DNA of 64,000 bases from Aurantiochytrium sp. KH105 (lineage: Eukaryota; Sar; Bigyra; Thraustochytrida; Thraustochytriidae): assembly GCA_003116975.1 (NCBI GenBank), contig BGKB01000074.1:124001-188000 (forward strand), written 5' to 3'. A model generated the notes under the pieces. The model had not been told where the DNA came from. It worked only from the letters and a program-made list of their open reading frames with translations, and did no database searches. Of the stretch, positions 1-9,603 are shown in pieces. The number at the start of each line of letters is the position of its first letter. Within the stretch, counting starts at the first letter, position 1. The translations under genes and the position numbers were made by a program.

Positions 1-869
1 CAGCCAAGTTTGTTATGTGCGCGTGCGCGAAAGATGTACTGCACGCCACATTGAATATTCTCGACGTCAATTTGGCGCGAGGCAGCGGAGACATGTCCGA
101 GCGAATCCCATTCGCGCGAAGTACGAAGACGCGGATCAAGAATGACGGCTTCGTGGTTCGGAACGACGGCCATGTACTGCACCTCGTAATAGTCAACAAG
201 TCCGAGGACGTTGCAGATGGTGACGGAAATGATATTTGCTCCCTGCACCTCGGCGCGAGGGGGTTTGCGCGGTCGGCGCGGCAGCTCAAAGGCTGCCCAG
301 ACGTCATCGCCGGATATTTTGCGACCGGTCTCCCCAACCTTGACGTTTCCGATATTGTTTACCGAGACGCCGGGGGGGAAAGAACGTTTGTGCTTTTCCC
401 ATTCGGCAGCGTCTGCGGTCCCGGTGTTGGCTTGTCGGTCGACGGCCCGCTCATCGAGCTCGATCCAAATGTAGCTCTCCCGCTTCGCCTTGAGCTTGCT
501 CACACGGACTGGCGCCGCGTAATAGATGTTGTTTACAACGTAGTGAACTGAGACCTTTTGCTTGACGACGTCACCGCCTTCGAGCACGACACCAAACTCT
601 GCGCCACGCTCTGCAGCCTCGGTCTGCAGCGCCGAGGTCGCGGCATCGGTCTCATCCTCGTCCTGGCGCACCTTGGAACTGTTCGAGACCAGCGAGCCGG
701 ACGAGAGTCGCTTACGCGAAAGAACGCCGGACAGCCACGTCAGCATTTCGTGAACGCCTCTGAACGCCCCTTTGGCATTGCGCGCGGACTCTTCATCCAG
801 CCGCTCTGCCGCGCTCGCTGCGTCCCTCTTCCCTGTGCTCTTCTCGAGTGCGAGCCTGCGCTCAATCAC
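1..869 (-). CDS. FN3-domain protein, partial (3' end off the left edge)
   Basis: Reverse-strand frame open from an AG at about 870 to base 1. It encodes a charged helical stretch (starting VIERRLALEK), then a basic linker, then a fibronectin type III-like beta domain that ends at the window edge with YIFRARAHNKLG, the usual F-G strand pattern of FN3 (Y-x-F-R-V-x-A-x-N-x-x-G). An in-frame TAG lies just upstream of the first codon and reads CTCTAG on the reverse strand, so this looks like a splice acceptor and the exon start. FN3 domains bind proteins or carbohydrate; the substrate here is unknown. The C-terminus is missing. A 5' exon probably lies at about 990-1253, where a frame starts METVDVLEAIEAAFRVH, but I could not fix the junction. 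Coding nature is well supported by continuous sensible sequence; the family call is moderate. Confidence 0.62.
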   Translation of the reverse strand, partial: MIERRLALEKSTGKRDAASAAERLDEESARNAKGAFRGVHEMLTWLSGVLSRKRLSSGSLVSNSSKVRQDEDETDAATSALQTEAAERGAEFGVVLEGGDVVKQKVSVHYVVNNIYYAAPVRVSKLKAKRESYIWIELDERAVDRQANTGTADAAEWEKHKRSFPPGVSVNNIGNVKVGETGRKISGDDVWAAFELPRRPRKPPRAEVQGANIISVTICNVLGLVDYYEVQYMAVVPNHEAVILDPRLRTSREWDSLGHVSAASRQIDVENIQCGVQYIFRARAHNKLG

Positions 870-1686
870 CTAGAGGCTCTCTCCCGTTGCGCTCCCTCCC
901 TCCATCTTGTTGCTAACGCCGCCCGGCCAGTCACCGGACACCTTGACGCAAGCCATGTGTCCCCGCTGCTTCTGGCTGTGCTGCCGCTACGTGCTCGCTT
1001 CAAGTGCTTGGCCTTGCCTTTTTTGTCTTCCCTTGCGCGCGAGGTCGAGGGCGAGCGCACGCCACTGCCCAAGCAAGCGAAGCGAGATCGCCGCCGGGAC
1101 GCGCTCGCAGGCCCTCCGGGCGCGTGCCTGCGACTCGTTCCCGTCATTTGATGGATGCAATGATGCAATACAACGAGGAGTCGAGGCAGAGCGCCTGGCT
1201 GCATGAACACGGAAGGCGGCCTCGATGGCCTCCAAAACATCCACCGTCTCCATTCCGTGCTTGGACGCTCACGAGGCGCTGGAGATCCTGCTTTCGAGAA
1301 ATGCCTGGCGCCGCCTCCCGCGCGGTTTGTTCCCCTCGCCCTGACGATGACGAAGATGGTGATTCTGGACGCGACGACTCCCTGATGACGGCGATGCGAG
1401 CTCATCGATGCGAGGAGGGCGTGCATCGATCGTCGAACATGCGTTTTTTGTGAGGACCCGGATGACGGCGTCGCGCAGGGCGTGGCGAGCGCCGACCCAG
1501 ACCGCCTTCGCTCGGCGCGGCGTGCTCGTCCACCGGCGAGCCTGGGTGCCTGGGTGCCTGTCTCCTGGCTGCCTGCGCGCGGTCGCGGAGCCGCGAGGTC
1601 GCGTGCGAGCCCGCGTCGCAGGGCGGGATCTGCAGCTGCGAGGAAGCGGGATCGAGAGCGAGCTCGAGGACGAGGAGGGGGACAGC
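870..1686. promoter_or_regulatory. Divergent promoter region plus probable 5' exon of the FN3 gene
   Basis: GC-rich interval between the reverse-strand FN3 gene and the forward-strand carrier. The reverse-strand frame 987-1253 begins METVDVLEAIEAAFRVH and may be the first exon of the FN3 gene, ending at a donor I could not locate. The other open frames here are arginine-rich composition artefacts. The forward frame upstream of the carrier ATG (from 1408) is open but Arg/Ala-rich and is treated as 5' UTR. Confidence 0.35.
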
Positions 1687-2610
1687 ATGACGGACGCCAA
1701 GCTGCAGCAGCAGCCGAGCACGGCGGCGGAGAAGCACCGACGCAACCTGGAGGAGCTCAAGCTCAACATCCTGGCCGGGTCGTCGTGCACAGCGTTTAGC
1801 GTGGCCGTCTTCAACCCGCTCGACACCGTGAGGATACGATGGCAGGTGGCGACCGCGGAGGACCGGGCGCTGGGTATTCGGGGCTTCGCGCGCAAGGTAG
1901 TGGCGAACGAAGGCTTCGTCCGCGGGTTCTGGGTCCCCGGCTGCGTGGCGCACTCGAGCGCCGTGGCAGTGAGCTCAGGCATGCGTCTCGGCTTCTATCC
2001 GACCTTGCGCGACCTGCTCGCGGGAGACAAGGACAAGAGCGCCTTTCACATGTGGCTCGCAGGTTTTTCGGCCGGAGCTGTAGGCTTTACGATTGCGAAC
2101 CCATTGTTCCAGGCCAAGGTCCGGCTCCAAGTGACAGCACACATGAAGCAGCGGCCGTACGCGTCAATGACAGATTGTCTCGTCAAGATGGCCCGAGAGG
2201 AGGGTTTGCCGTCGCTGATGCGTGGCTCCTCGACGCTCATGGTGCGTGGAGCCCTCCTGTCTGCAGGCGCTCAGCTCGGCTACGACTATACAAAGACAGA
2301 GGCACTGCGTAACGGCGTCGAGGAGGGCCCGTTGTTGCACGTGGTTGCCTCTGTAGCTTCGGCATTTTTGGCCTCGACGTTCTCGGCTCCGTGCGATTTT
2401 ATCATGACCAAGTATCAGGCGGCCCCGGCCTTGGGCATCCGGTACAATGGCATTTTTGATTGCGTACAGCAGATTGTGCGCCAGCATGGTGTTCTGGAGC
2501 TCTATAAAGGCTGGACTCCACTGTTTTTCCGCTTGGCGCCGCTGTGGACGCTCAACATGCCGCTGTACGAGAACGTGCGCAAGCTCATGGGTCTCGGGTA
2601 CATGACTTGA
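1687..2610 (+). CDS. Mitochondrial carrier family (SLC25) transporter
   Basis: Predicted 307-residue carrier, the usual length for the family. It has three tandem repeats of about 100 residues, each with the signature after an odd transmembrane helix: NPLDTVRIRWQ in repeat 1, NPLFQAKVRLQ in repeat 2 (the acidic residue of PxD/E replaced, LFQ for LD-T) and APCDFIMTKYQ in repeat 3. Six membrane helices and the inner mitochondrial membrane are expected from the family. The matching GFxRGFW and ELYKGWTPLFFRL stretches follow repeats 1 and 3. Substrate cannot be named from sequence alone. I chose the ATG at 1687 (MTDAKLQQQ) because everything upstream is Arg-rich and unlike a carrier N-terminus. 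No introns. Divergently oriented from the FN3 gene. Confidence 0.9.
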   Translation: MTDAKLQQQPSTAAEKHRRNLEELKLNILAGSSCTAFSVAVFNPLDTVRIRWQVATAEDRALGIRGFARKVVANEGFVRGFWVPGCVAHSSAVAVSSGMRLGFYPTLRDLLAGDKDKSAFHMWLAGFSAGAVGFTIANPLFQAKVRLQVTAHMKQRPYASMTDCLVKMAREEGLPSLMRGSSTLMVRGALLSAGAQLGYDYTKTEALRNGVEEGPLLHVVASVASAFLASTFSAPCDFIMTKYQAAPALGIRYNGIFDCVQQIVRQHGVLELYKGWTPLFFRLAPLWTLNMPLYENVRKLMGLGYMT

Positions 2611-4019
2611 TTGATAGAAATCGATTTTCCTTACCAACCTAGAGTTCTCGGGTCCGGTGAGACTTTTCACTGTTCTTCTTCTTTTTCACTTGGTCTCACG
2701 CTCTCCTTGCTTCCTTCCTTCCGGGAAACCCCTCAGGAAAGACAATGAAAAACACCGCTGTCTCCCGGAAAGGGCTTCTCCATTTTGATCATTTGTGCGT
2801 ATTTCCTGTCGTCGCTTTGCACGCATGTAGAGATTGTAAACGCGATCTTACTATATATAGACACTGCAGTCAGCTTGTTCTTTGGTGTGTTGCAGCAGGT
2901 CGCGAGTAGCTGAACACCACACGATCGAGGCAAAGAAGCTCAAGATCAAGATCAAGCACTGTCTCCGCTCAGTGTGCATTTGTTCGTGAAGCAGGACGCT
3001 GCCAACTACTTAAAAGAGGATGGCATTGACCGAATCTTGTGGGTCATATCCTCCAGATCGGGTAGTGCTTCACGTTTCCCGAATAAGTCGATGGACAAAA
3101 AAATGACGCCGATGCAAAGGAGAATTTCAGAATTTTAAAGAAAAACATGCCTCAGAGCCTGTGAAACTGTACTTGATCGACATCATTGGCCAATATAACA
3201 AGGATTGAGCGGGGAGGAAACATCGACGGCCCCTCAGCTGAAACTTGAACTTGAAATAGGGCATCGAAACTGTTCTTCGGATAGAACGAATCGTTCGATC
3301 CCTGCCCCCGAAAAATTTGAAAATTGAAAATTTCGACCTGATTTTTCCGAAAAATCGGGCGTGAATAGGCCTACACCGTGTGGACAGACAGGGGAGGGGA
3401 GGAGGGGCTCTGTCTGACTCGAACCCAGACTGGCGCGCCCTTGACTTTACCTCCTTTCCAGGTCTAATGTGTACCTGATACTGGACTGAAAGCATTTCTT
3501 TGTCTGTGTCTATCAGGCCTTGCCGGACGACGACCAACACACAGAGAGGCAGGCAGGCAACCTGAGATCGCGAGGGAGAACATGCCAAGTGAAAGGATTG
3601 CAGACTGGAAAATTGCGCCTGATTGCATGACAAACAATACTTGCGCATGGAAAGATGCACGTACTACGCGCGCGAATGGGCATACTTTGAGCGAGACCAA
3701 GGAAAATTGATGGCGAAGCGACACCGCAGGAAAACGTAGTCGTACGCAAAAGAAGGGGAGGGGGGGCGCACGTAAAGGAAACATGTAGTCGCGTGCGTTC
3801 ATACATGCGTTCGTAATTATCTTCAGTTCTTTTTTAATAAAATTTTTTTGTTTTCTGGGTGCTTGTTTGTTTGGCTTTTCTACAAATAAAGGAAATGTCT
3901 GCGCGCGCGCGCAAACGAAAAGGTGGGAATAAGTTGAATGCGCAGCATTGAAATAACACAGAAATGGAGCGGGTGAATGAGTGAGTGAGAGAGAGAAAGA
4001 GATTGCGGGGTTGAGTTGC
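2611..4019. other. Intergenic region, convergent 3' ends
   Basis: AT-richer 1.4-kb spacer between the carrier and kinase 3' ends. No supported gene. A short forward frame at about 2964-3110 (LFVKQDAANYLKEDGIDRIL) reads like coding sequence but has no start or continuation; it may be a decayed exon. Two perfect-arm palindromes sit close together: GAACGA-A-TCGTTC at about 3284 and GATTTTT-CCG-AAAAATC at about 3340. A (GT/GA)-rich tract precedes the kinase stop. Confidence 0.4.
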
Positions 4020-5201
4020 TCAAACGGTCGTGAGCCAAGGATGACGAAGGACTTCAACAGCAGTCGGGCGGTCAAAGGGCGAATAGTGGAGAAGGTCGCT
4101 GATAAGATGCTGCGCATCTAGTGAAATGTCATTCCATCGGTGGTTCGAATAACGCGGACCGCGGTAAGCCTCCTGCAAATGCTCTTCCATGAGCGTACTG
4201 CCATCGGTGCTGGCTGGAAAGGGGAGCTCACCGCTCAAGGCGGCATACATCATGACTCCAAAGGACCACATGTCGCAAGCGGAGTCAATGTTCTTCTCCC
4301 TCTTGAGCACCTGAGGGGAGGCGTACCCAAAGGTTCCGGCAGGAGGCTCGATGAGGTCGACCGTTCCAAAGACATGGCTGAGACCAAAGTCACAGAGCAC
4401 AGGCGCGAGCGAAGACCAAGGAAGCATTTCATCAAAGCCGATGCATGTCGGGTCGAGCTGTGTATTGGGACGAGAAGCCACGCGAAACAGGATATTTTCA
4501 GGTTTGACATCGCGATGGATAATGTCCTGATGGTGAAGGTGAGCCAGGCTGTGGGCGACCTGGCGCATGACCGGCTTGAGGTCGCGCTCGGGTACGTGTC
4601 CGAGGTGCACGATACGATCGAACAGGTCGCCGCCACCAAGATACTCGAGCACCACGACGAACTGGTCTTCGAGCTCGATAATTTCCTGTGGCACGGTGAA
4701 AAGGCTGCGCGCACATGCATCGCTTTTCTCAACCTCCATGAGCTGGCGCAGCACGGAAAGCTCCGTTTGCAGTACCCTTTGGTCCGCGTTCTTGTTTATA
4801 CACTTGAGTGCGACGCACTTGTTCTTGTCTTGGGTGTCAATGCCGAGTCGAACGAGTCCAAAACCACCGCGGCCGATGAGCTCCTTGACCTCGTACCTGT
4901 CTGCGAGGCGCTCATTTTGTAGAGATCGCGAGCTACGCTCGCGACGGCGAAAGGCAGATGGCAAGCCGGACCCCCTTGCGCCGCGCGAGGTAATTCGAGC
5001 GCCGGTGCCCTCGGATTCACGTCCATCCGAGCTGGCAAAGGTGGCCTCGTGCGGCTCCGGAGCCGTCGAGGATAGTGGGCGCGTCTGGGCGCTGTAGCGT
5101 GTGGTCACTTTACATGCAGCATTGAGCCGCCCTCCAAAGCCGTCCAAATGCGCGCGACGTCCTGCGTTCGTGGCCAAGCTCTTGAGCAAGATATGCGCCA
5201 T
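4020..5201 (-). CDS. Serine/threonine protein kinase, CAMK-like
   Basis: 393-residue kinase with catalytic domain at about residues 103-392. Seen: glycine loop GRGGFGLVRLG (110-120), ATP-binding lysine in VALKCINK (K133), hinge VVLEYLGGGDL, catalytic loop HRDVKPENI (229-237), metal-binding DFG (271-273), GTFGYASPQV in place of the canonical APE segment, and DMWSFGVMMYAALSGELPF. All catalytic residues are present, so it should be active. The DLKPEN-like loop and SFGV motif suggest the CAMK group, but no calmodulin-binding or regulatory tail follows the domain. Residues 1-50 are basic and hydroxylated without acidic residues apart from one Asp, resembling a mitochondrial presequence, so mitochondrial location is a possible inference. 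Single exon; ATG at 5201. Confidence 0.9.
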   Translation of the reverse strand: MAHILLKSLATNAGRRAHLDGFGGRLNAACKVTTRYSAQTRPLSSTAPEPHEATFASSDGRESEGTGARITSRGARGSGLPSAFRRRERSSRSLQNERLADRYEVKELIGRGGFGLVRLGIDTQDKNKCVALKCINKNADQRVLQTELSVLRQLMEVEKSDACARSLFTVPQEIIELEDQFVVVLEYLGGGDLFDRIVHLGHVPERDLKPVMRQVAHSLAHLHHQDIIHRDVKPENILFRVASRPNTQLDPTCIGFDEMLPWSSLAPVLCDFGLSHVFGTVDLIEPPAGTFGYASPQVLKREKNIDSACDMWSFGVMMYAALSGELPFPASTDGSTLMEEHLQEAYRGPRYSNHRWNDISLDAQHLISDLLHYSPFDRPTAVEVLRHPWLTTV

Positions 5202-6541
5202 GAGCGTGTACGACGTGGTGGTGGGTGGGTGGGCTACGTACGGCGCCCGCTCTCTCGCTCTTCTTCTACGAAGCTCAAGCGCTCCGTACGACCGAGGCGA
5301 GACGAGACGAGACGAGGCGAGACGAGACGACGCCCGGATTCAGGGAGGTGACGGCGGGCGAGGGGACCGGGAGACGGCGCGCGCGACGCGGCACTGCAGC
5401 GCGCAGGTCTGCCTCGCTCGCAAGACGGCTGCGTCTGCGTCTAACCAACCGACCCCTGCGCGACCGATTTCCGGCTCCGCGGACGCCGACCGCTTCGCTG
5501 CGGCTTTGCCAGAGGGAGGCGAGGAACCCCTTGCCCTCGCGGGGGGGGAGGAGAGGCCGCGACGCGACCCGCCCGCGCAGCTAGCTGCCAGGCGGGCGAG
5601 CGACCGGCTGCGGCGGGCTCGGGCGAGCGAGCGAGCGAGCTGCGACGTCTTCGCACGTGCCTGGCGGGTTTCAAAAAGGCGTCTGTTTCCCTGTCCTCTT
5701 CCTCCTCTGTGCTTGCCCTCTTTTCTTTTCCTCTTTTCCTTCTTTCTTTCTTTCTTTCCTTCTTTCTGCAAGTCTTCTTCGCAACTGCGGCCGCCGGCTC
5801 TGCGCGCCTGCGCAGCTGGCTGGGCGCACGTGTGCGCAGCTTGGCGCGGCTCTGCGCACGGGGGCAGGTCGGGGGCAAGACGCGGCGAGGCCGCTGGCTG
5901 GCTGGCTGGTCTCCGGTGGCGCCGATCTGGCTGGACGCGGAGACCTGGCTTGCGAGCGAGAGTGGATTTTTGACTGTATGTGCGACTCGACCTGCGAAGA
6001 TTTTACCGCGAGAGCGAGCGAGAGTCAAAAGAAGCACAGCGAGAGAAAAAGAACGTTCGTTCTCAGGGTCCCGGCTCCAGAGATGCTATAGCAAGCGTGG
6101 ACGCGAAGAGGGGAAGGGAATGGGGCAGGAGCGCGCTTGAGGACAGCAACGTAGCCTTTCACGGTTTGATTATGGTCGAAAATTGACCCCTTCTCCAAAA
6201 GCTCTCGTGTCCCATGGATGCTCTCGCTCGCTCTCGCTTGATCAAAACAAGGTCGCTCAAGCAAGTAGCTTCGAGTCATGGAACACTCGATAACTCTGTG
6301 TATGTATGTTAGACTGTCAAAACGGAGTGAAAATTGTGATGGGTTCAAAGGTGATTTCTTGGTTTTGTTTCGTTTTTCTAGTCTCATTTGCATGTCGCAG
6401 TGTGGTTCAAAGCTACCCTTCATTGGTTTGATTTCGCATTTCCAGATCGAAACGGGCTCCAGCTCCTTCTTTTTCCACCCTACTCCTCCTCCCCCTTTTC
6501 CCCCCAAAAAAGAAAAAGAGACTTCGGTTTGGGCAATCATT
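5202..6541. promoter_or_regulatory. Kinase upstream region with purine/pyrimidine tracts
   Basis: No gene supported. GC-rich first part (5200-5650) contains a GACGA-type pentamer repeat at 5292-5331. At 5695-5768 is a long pyrimidine tract (CTTTT/TTTC units), a purine-pyrimidine mirror that could adopt unusual structure. From about 6050 to 6541 the sequence becomes AT-richer and probably holds the 3' UTR of the next reverse-strand gene, ending in a pyrimidine-rich block around 6470-6510. The many open frames are Arg/Ser-rich composition artefacts. Confidence 0.4.
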
Positions 6542-7768
6542 TCATTTGATACTTCCGCGCGTACTTTCGTTGACTAGACGCGCCCAGGGCATGAGCTCGC
6601 GCTCAGAGCGCTGCTGAAAGACAGCGACAAGGCGGAGCAGCGCGCGTTTCACCTTCGCCAGTCGAGTGTTGATGACGTTGCGACTGTCATTATTAAGAGC
6701 CATGGAAGAGTTGATGACTTCGAGCCAGGAAGGAGCGTGCTCTTTAAACATAAGATGAAGGCGGTCGAGAAAGTCGTCATCGAGCACAAAGACAGCCGGA
6801 TCGACAGGTTCGAGCCAGGCGTCGAGCGCAAAGATGAGTTTGTCCTGCTCCTCGCGCAGCTGAGCGCGCGAGAGAGGCCCCTTGACCCCAGCAGAGTCGC
6901 GCAGGCGTTTCAAGGGGCCAAAAAGGTGCCGGGACAGGGATGGATCCAAATCACACTGTGACATGAGGAGAGATTGCGCCGTTGCAAAGTCTTCGCGGTC
7001 TTCGAATTTGACCTTGCCCTTGGGAAGTTTCTTCATGGTAGCGGCAAGCCAGCGCCACCAGAGCGTCGATTCGCGGGAACAAGAGTAGCGCCGTAATTTG
7101 GAGCCCGGTTTGCTGAGATTAAGCGCGGAGAGATCGCGGTCGGAAAAGAGTCCGCCGTTGATAAAGTGCGCAGCTGCGTCACATGTGGCACAGAGCGAGG
7201 CGCGGTCAATGTCGTATTCTTTGTAGTGTTGCTCGAGGTCGTACGGAGCATAGCGTTGGACTCGGAGTTTGGGGACGGCCACGTAATTCTCAATTTCATA
7301 CTTGAAGCCAATGATATTATACACTCCCGTGGGTGTGGGTGTTGCTGGACTGGCATTGAGAAAGACCTGAATCTTGCGAGCCACGTTGTGATCCTCCGTA
7401 GGGCCCATTGGGTCGACGAACAGAGGGCCCTTTAGCCCGCAGACACCGGACGCAAGAGCCAGGAGCTCGTCGTGCAATCTGTGCAGTCTATCGATGCAGG
7501 AGACGGCGATGGTGATGCAGCTTAGCTGCAAGTTGATGCTTTCGCCTCGCGAGACGCGACGCTTTGCTTCGTGTCCTCCATCTTCTTCAAGGCCGCCTGG
7601 TGCGCCACCGGGCGCCTTGCGTTTGTGGCCGCCGGTGTCAGTAACCAGCCCGGCTGCGGCTGCCGCTGCCTCAAGCAGCGGCGCTCCGCTTTGCGTCATG
7701 GGTGGCGGTGGTGGTGGGGCGACCTGCACCATATGGCCCATGCCGTCTTCATTTTCCTTGCCCTCCAT
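6542..7768 (-). CDS. Unrecognised 408-residue protein, possibly nuclear
   Basis: Intact single-exon frame from ATG 7768. I do not recognise the family. Residues 1-75 are low complexity, with a run of prolines, an alanine run and two basic clusters (HKRKAP and EAKRRVSR) that could form a bipartite nuclear signal. From residue about 78 the protein is mostly predicted helix: a stretch with CITIAVSCIDRLHRLHDEL, a region with paired cysteines (SLCATCDAAAHF), a Trp-rich piece (STLWWRWLAATMKK), and a long C-terminal helical part with FVLDDDFLDRLHLMFKEH. Codon use matches its neighbours. The gene is divergent from the UEV gene across about 790 bp. Confidence 0.75.
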   Translation of the reverse strand: MEGKENEDGMGHMVQVAPPPPPPMTQSGAPLLEAAAAAAGLVTDTGGHKRKAPGGAPGGLEEDGGHEAKRRVSRGESINLQLSCITIAVSCIDRLHRLHDELLALASGVCGLKGPLFVDPMGPTEDHNVARKIQVFLNASPATPTPTGVYNIIGFKYEIENYVAVPKLRVQRYAPYDLEQHYKEYDIDRASLCATCDAAAHFINGGLFSDRDLSALNLSKPGSKLRRYSCSRESTLWWRWLAATMKKLPKGKVKFEDREDFATAQSLLMSQCDLDPSLSRHLFGPLKRLRDSAGVKGPLSRAQLREEQDKLIFALDAWLEPVDPAVFVLDDDFLDRLHLMFKEHAPSWLEVINSSMALNNDSRNVINTRLAKVKRALLRLVAVFQQRSERELMPWARLVNESTRGSIK

Positions 7769-8379
7769 CGTCCCTTGCTGATTGTCGTCGTTGTCTCTTT
7801 GTCTCGTCGTTACTACGTGGGTCGCGCGTCAACTTAATTGACGACAACCCACCAAGTTAACCAGCTCGCTTTGCTTGCTGGCTGGGCAGCTCGTTGACGG
7901 GGACTCCGCAACTCCTACGTCGGATCGCCGCTCGCGCGGGCCGCGCCGCACGGCGCGCACGCTGGTCTCGGTCGCGCCCAGCGCCGCGCCCGCCGCCTCG
8001 CCCGAGGCCCCCTCCTCCTTTCCACATGCGCTCTGCCGCCCCGCCGGGCGCGCAGGTCGACGGGGAACCCCCGCCCGTCGCCTCCTTCTTCTTTTTTTTT
8101 CTTTTTCTTTTTCAAGCTTCGTAGGTCGACGGGGAACCCGACCGATCTTCTCTCGCCTTGCCCTTCATCATCATCATCTTCTTCTTCTTCTTCCTCAGTA
8201 CCAAGTTCTTGGACTTCTTCGCGATCCGTTCACTCTTCTATTCCTGCGTCGTTTTCCCAACTTTCCCGTCTCGTCCGTCGAGTTCGTCCTCGTCCTCGTC
8301 GTCGTCGTCGTCGTCCTTGTGTTCATGCTCAGGCGGACTCCGCCCACCTTCCTTCCTCGTAGTAGGTAGGGAAGGGGGA

Positions 8380-8410
<31 letters not shown>

Positions 8411-8557
8411 CAACAGCGGCGACGCGGCAGACCCGATCGAGCAGAGCGCCGGGCGGGGACGGCGAGCGAGCTGCGCGCGGGACGCAGGGCGCGGAGAGGA
8501 GAGGGAGGAAGGAAAGGAGAGCCCCGTGCGGGAGGTCCGGACGCGCGGCCGAGCACG
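7769..8557. promoter_or_regulatory. Divergent promoter with four triplet-repeat tracts
   Basis: Shared upstream region of the unknown reverse-strand gene and the UEV gene. On the forward strand it carries CAT/CTT triplets (8166-8196), CGT/CGTC triplets (about 8284-8318) and CAG followed by CAA triplets (8379-8417). A fourth tract, AAG (8940-8957), lies downstream in UEV intron 2. The triplets open long serine, leucine or glutamine frames on both strands that I do not regard as genes. Confidence 0.5.
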
Positions 8558-9320
8558 ATGGCGGCGCCGGTAATTGGTGCGTACAGCGCGCGGACGAGGA
8601 AACGGAGACGCAGCGAAGAAGCGAAGCAAAGAGAAGAGAAGCAGAGCAAAGCAGGGCAGACTGACGAAGGCAGCGAGACTGAACCGGATTGCTCGGATCG
8701 CAAACGCGTGCCCAACCTGTTCATCTTTTGAACCCCCCAAACCTGCACAGTGCCCCGAAGCTTCAAGCTGCTGGAAGAGCTCGAGCAAGGCGAAAAGGGT
8801 GGCGGTGTTCCCGCCCCCCACGCTGGATTCGTCTCGTATGGTACGTTCGCGCTTGGCGTTAACGTAAAGGAGGCATAAGAAGATAAAGGAGAGGCGAGGC
8901 ATTCGGAATGCAAAGGAAGAGAAAAAGACCTCGAGGCATGAAGAAGAAGAAGAAGAAAAGGAAAAATTGTAAGCTCTCGCATACTAACGGTATCGCACGG
9001 CGCCAGGCCTTGCTGACCCGGAGGACATTGCGCTCTCGAGCTGGAACGCGAGCATCATCGGTCCGCAAAACACGAGCCTCGGAGATCGCATCTTCTCCCT
9101 CAAGGTCTACTGCGATGACTCGTATCCGGACAACCCACCAGAGATTACCTTTGTCACGAAAATTAATATGAGCTGCGTAAACCAGACGACTGGCGTCGTG
9201 TCCAAAATTCCAGGCTGGAACAGAGACTGCTCAATCGCCACCTGCCTCTGCTACCTTCGCGAGCAAATGAAGCGTGCCAGCCGGCACCACCAGCCTCCCG
9301 AGGGCGAAGAGTTTTCCTAA
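8558..9320 (+). CDS. UBE2V: Ubiquitin-conjugating enzyme variant (UEV, Mms2/UBE2V type)
   Basis: Three exons, 8558-8576, 8751-8840 and 9007-9320 (423 nt, 140 residues). Introns of 174 and 166 bp have GTGCGT and GTACGT donors and CAG acceptors. The product follows the Mms2/Uev1 pattern: VPRSFKLLEELEQGEKG, then SYGLADPEDI, SSWNASIIGPQNT, RIFSLKVYCDDSYPDNPP, ITFVTKINMSCVN and the C-terminal QPPEGEEF. As in UEVs, the HPN motif and active-site cysteine of true E2 enzymes are absent. UEVs pair with Ubc13 to make Lys63-linked ubiquitin chains in DNA-damage tolerance and signalling. The coding part of exon 1 is only 19 nt (MAAPVI plus one base). Length and all three junctions fit the family, so confidence is high. 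Confidence 0.92.
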
Positions 9321-9603
9321 AGGTCGAAGCTTTTCCTTTAGAATCTTCGATGCATGACCCCATGCATACAATCATCTCAAATCATCTTTGTTGCTTCCTT
9401 ATTCCTTCCTCTGCCATGTCGAAACCATCAAATTAAGGCCTCCTTTACCCAATCAGCGCACCAAAGAATCAAAAACGAGGAAGAGGGGGGGAGGGCACTT
9501 GGTTTTATTCTTTTAAATTCGGCTCCAGTTGTTGTGTCGACTCTGCGAGCTATGTGTCCGAGGTCCAGGGCCAGGGCCAGAGAAGGAGCAGAAGCGTTCG
9601 AGG

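Noticed and set aside
1408-1686. N-terminal extension of the mitochondrial carrier
   Set aside because: Arg-rich, no presequence character typical of carriers, and the family begins at the chosen ATG.
3410-3450. tRNA-like T-arm word (GGGTTCGAGTC on the reverse strand)
   Set aside because: No A-box, no anticodon arm and no acceptor stem could be drawn around it.
8195-8982. Reverse-strand frames of 217-235 codons over the UEV promoter
   Set aside because: Leu/Ser/Arg runs made by triplet repeats; they overlap the well-supported UEV exons.
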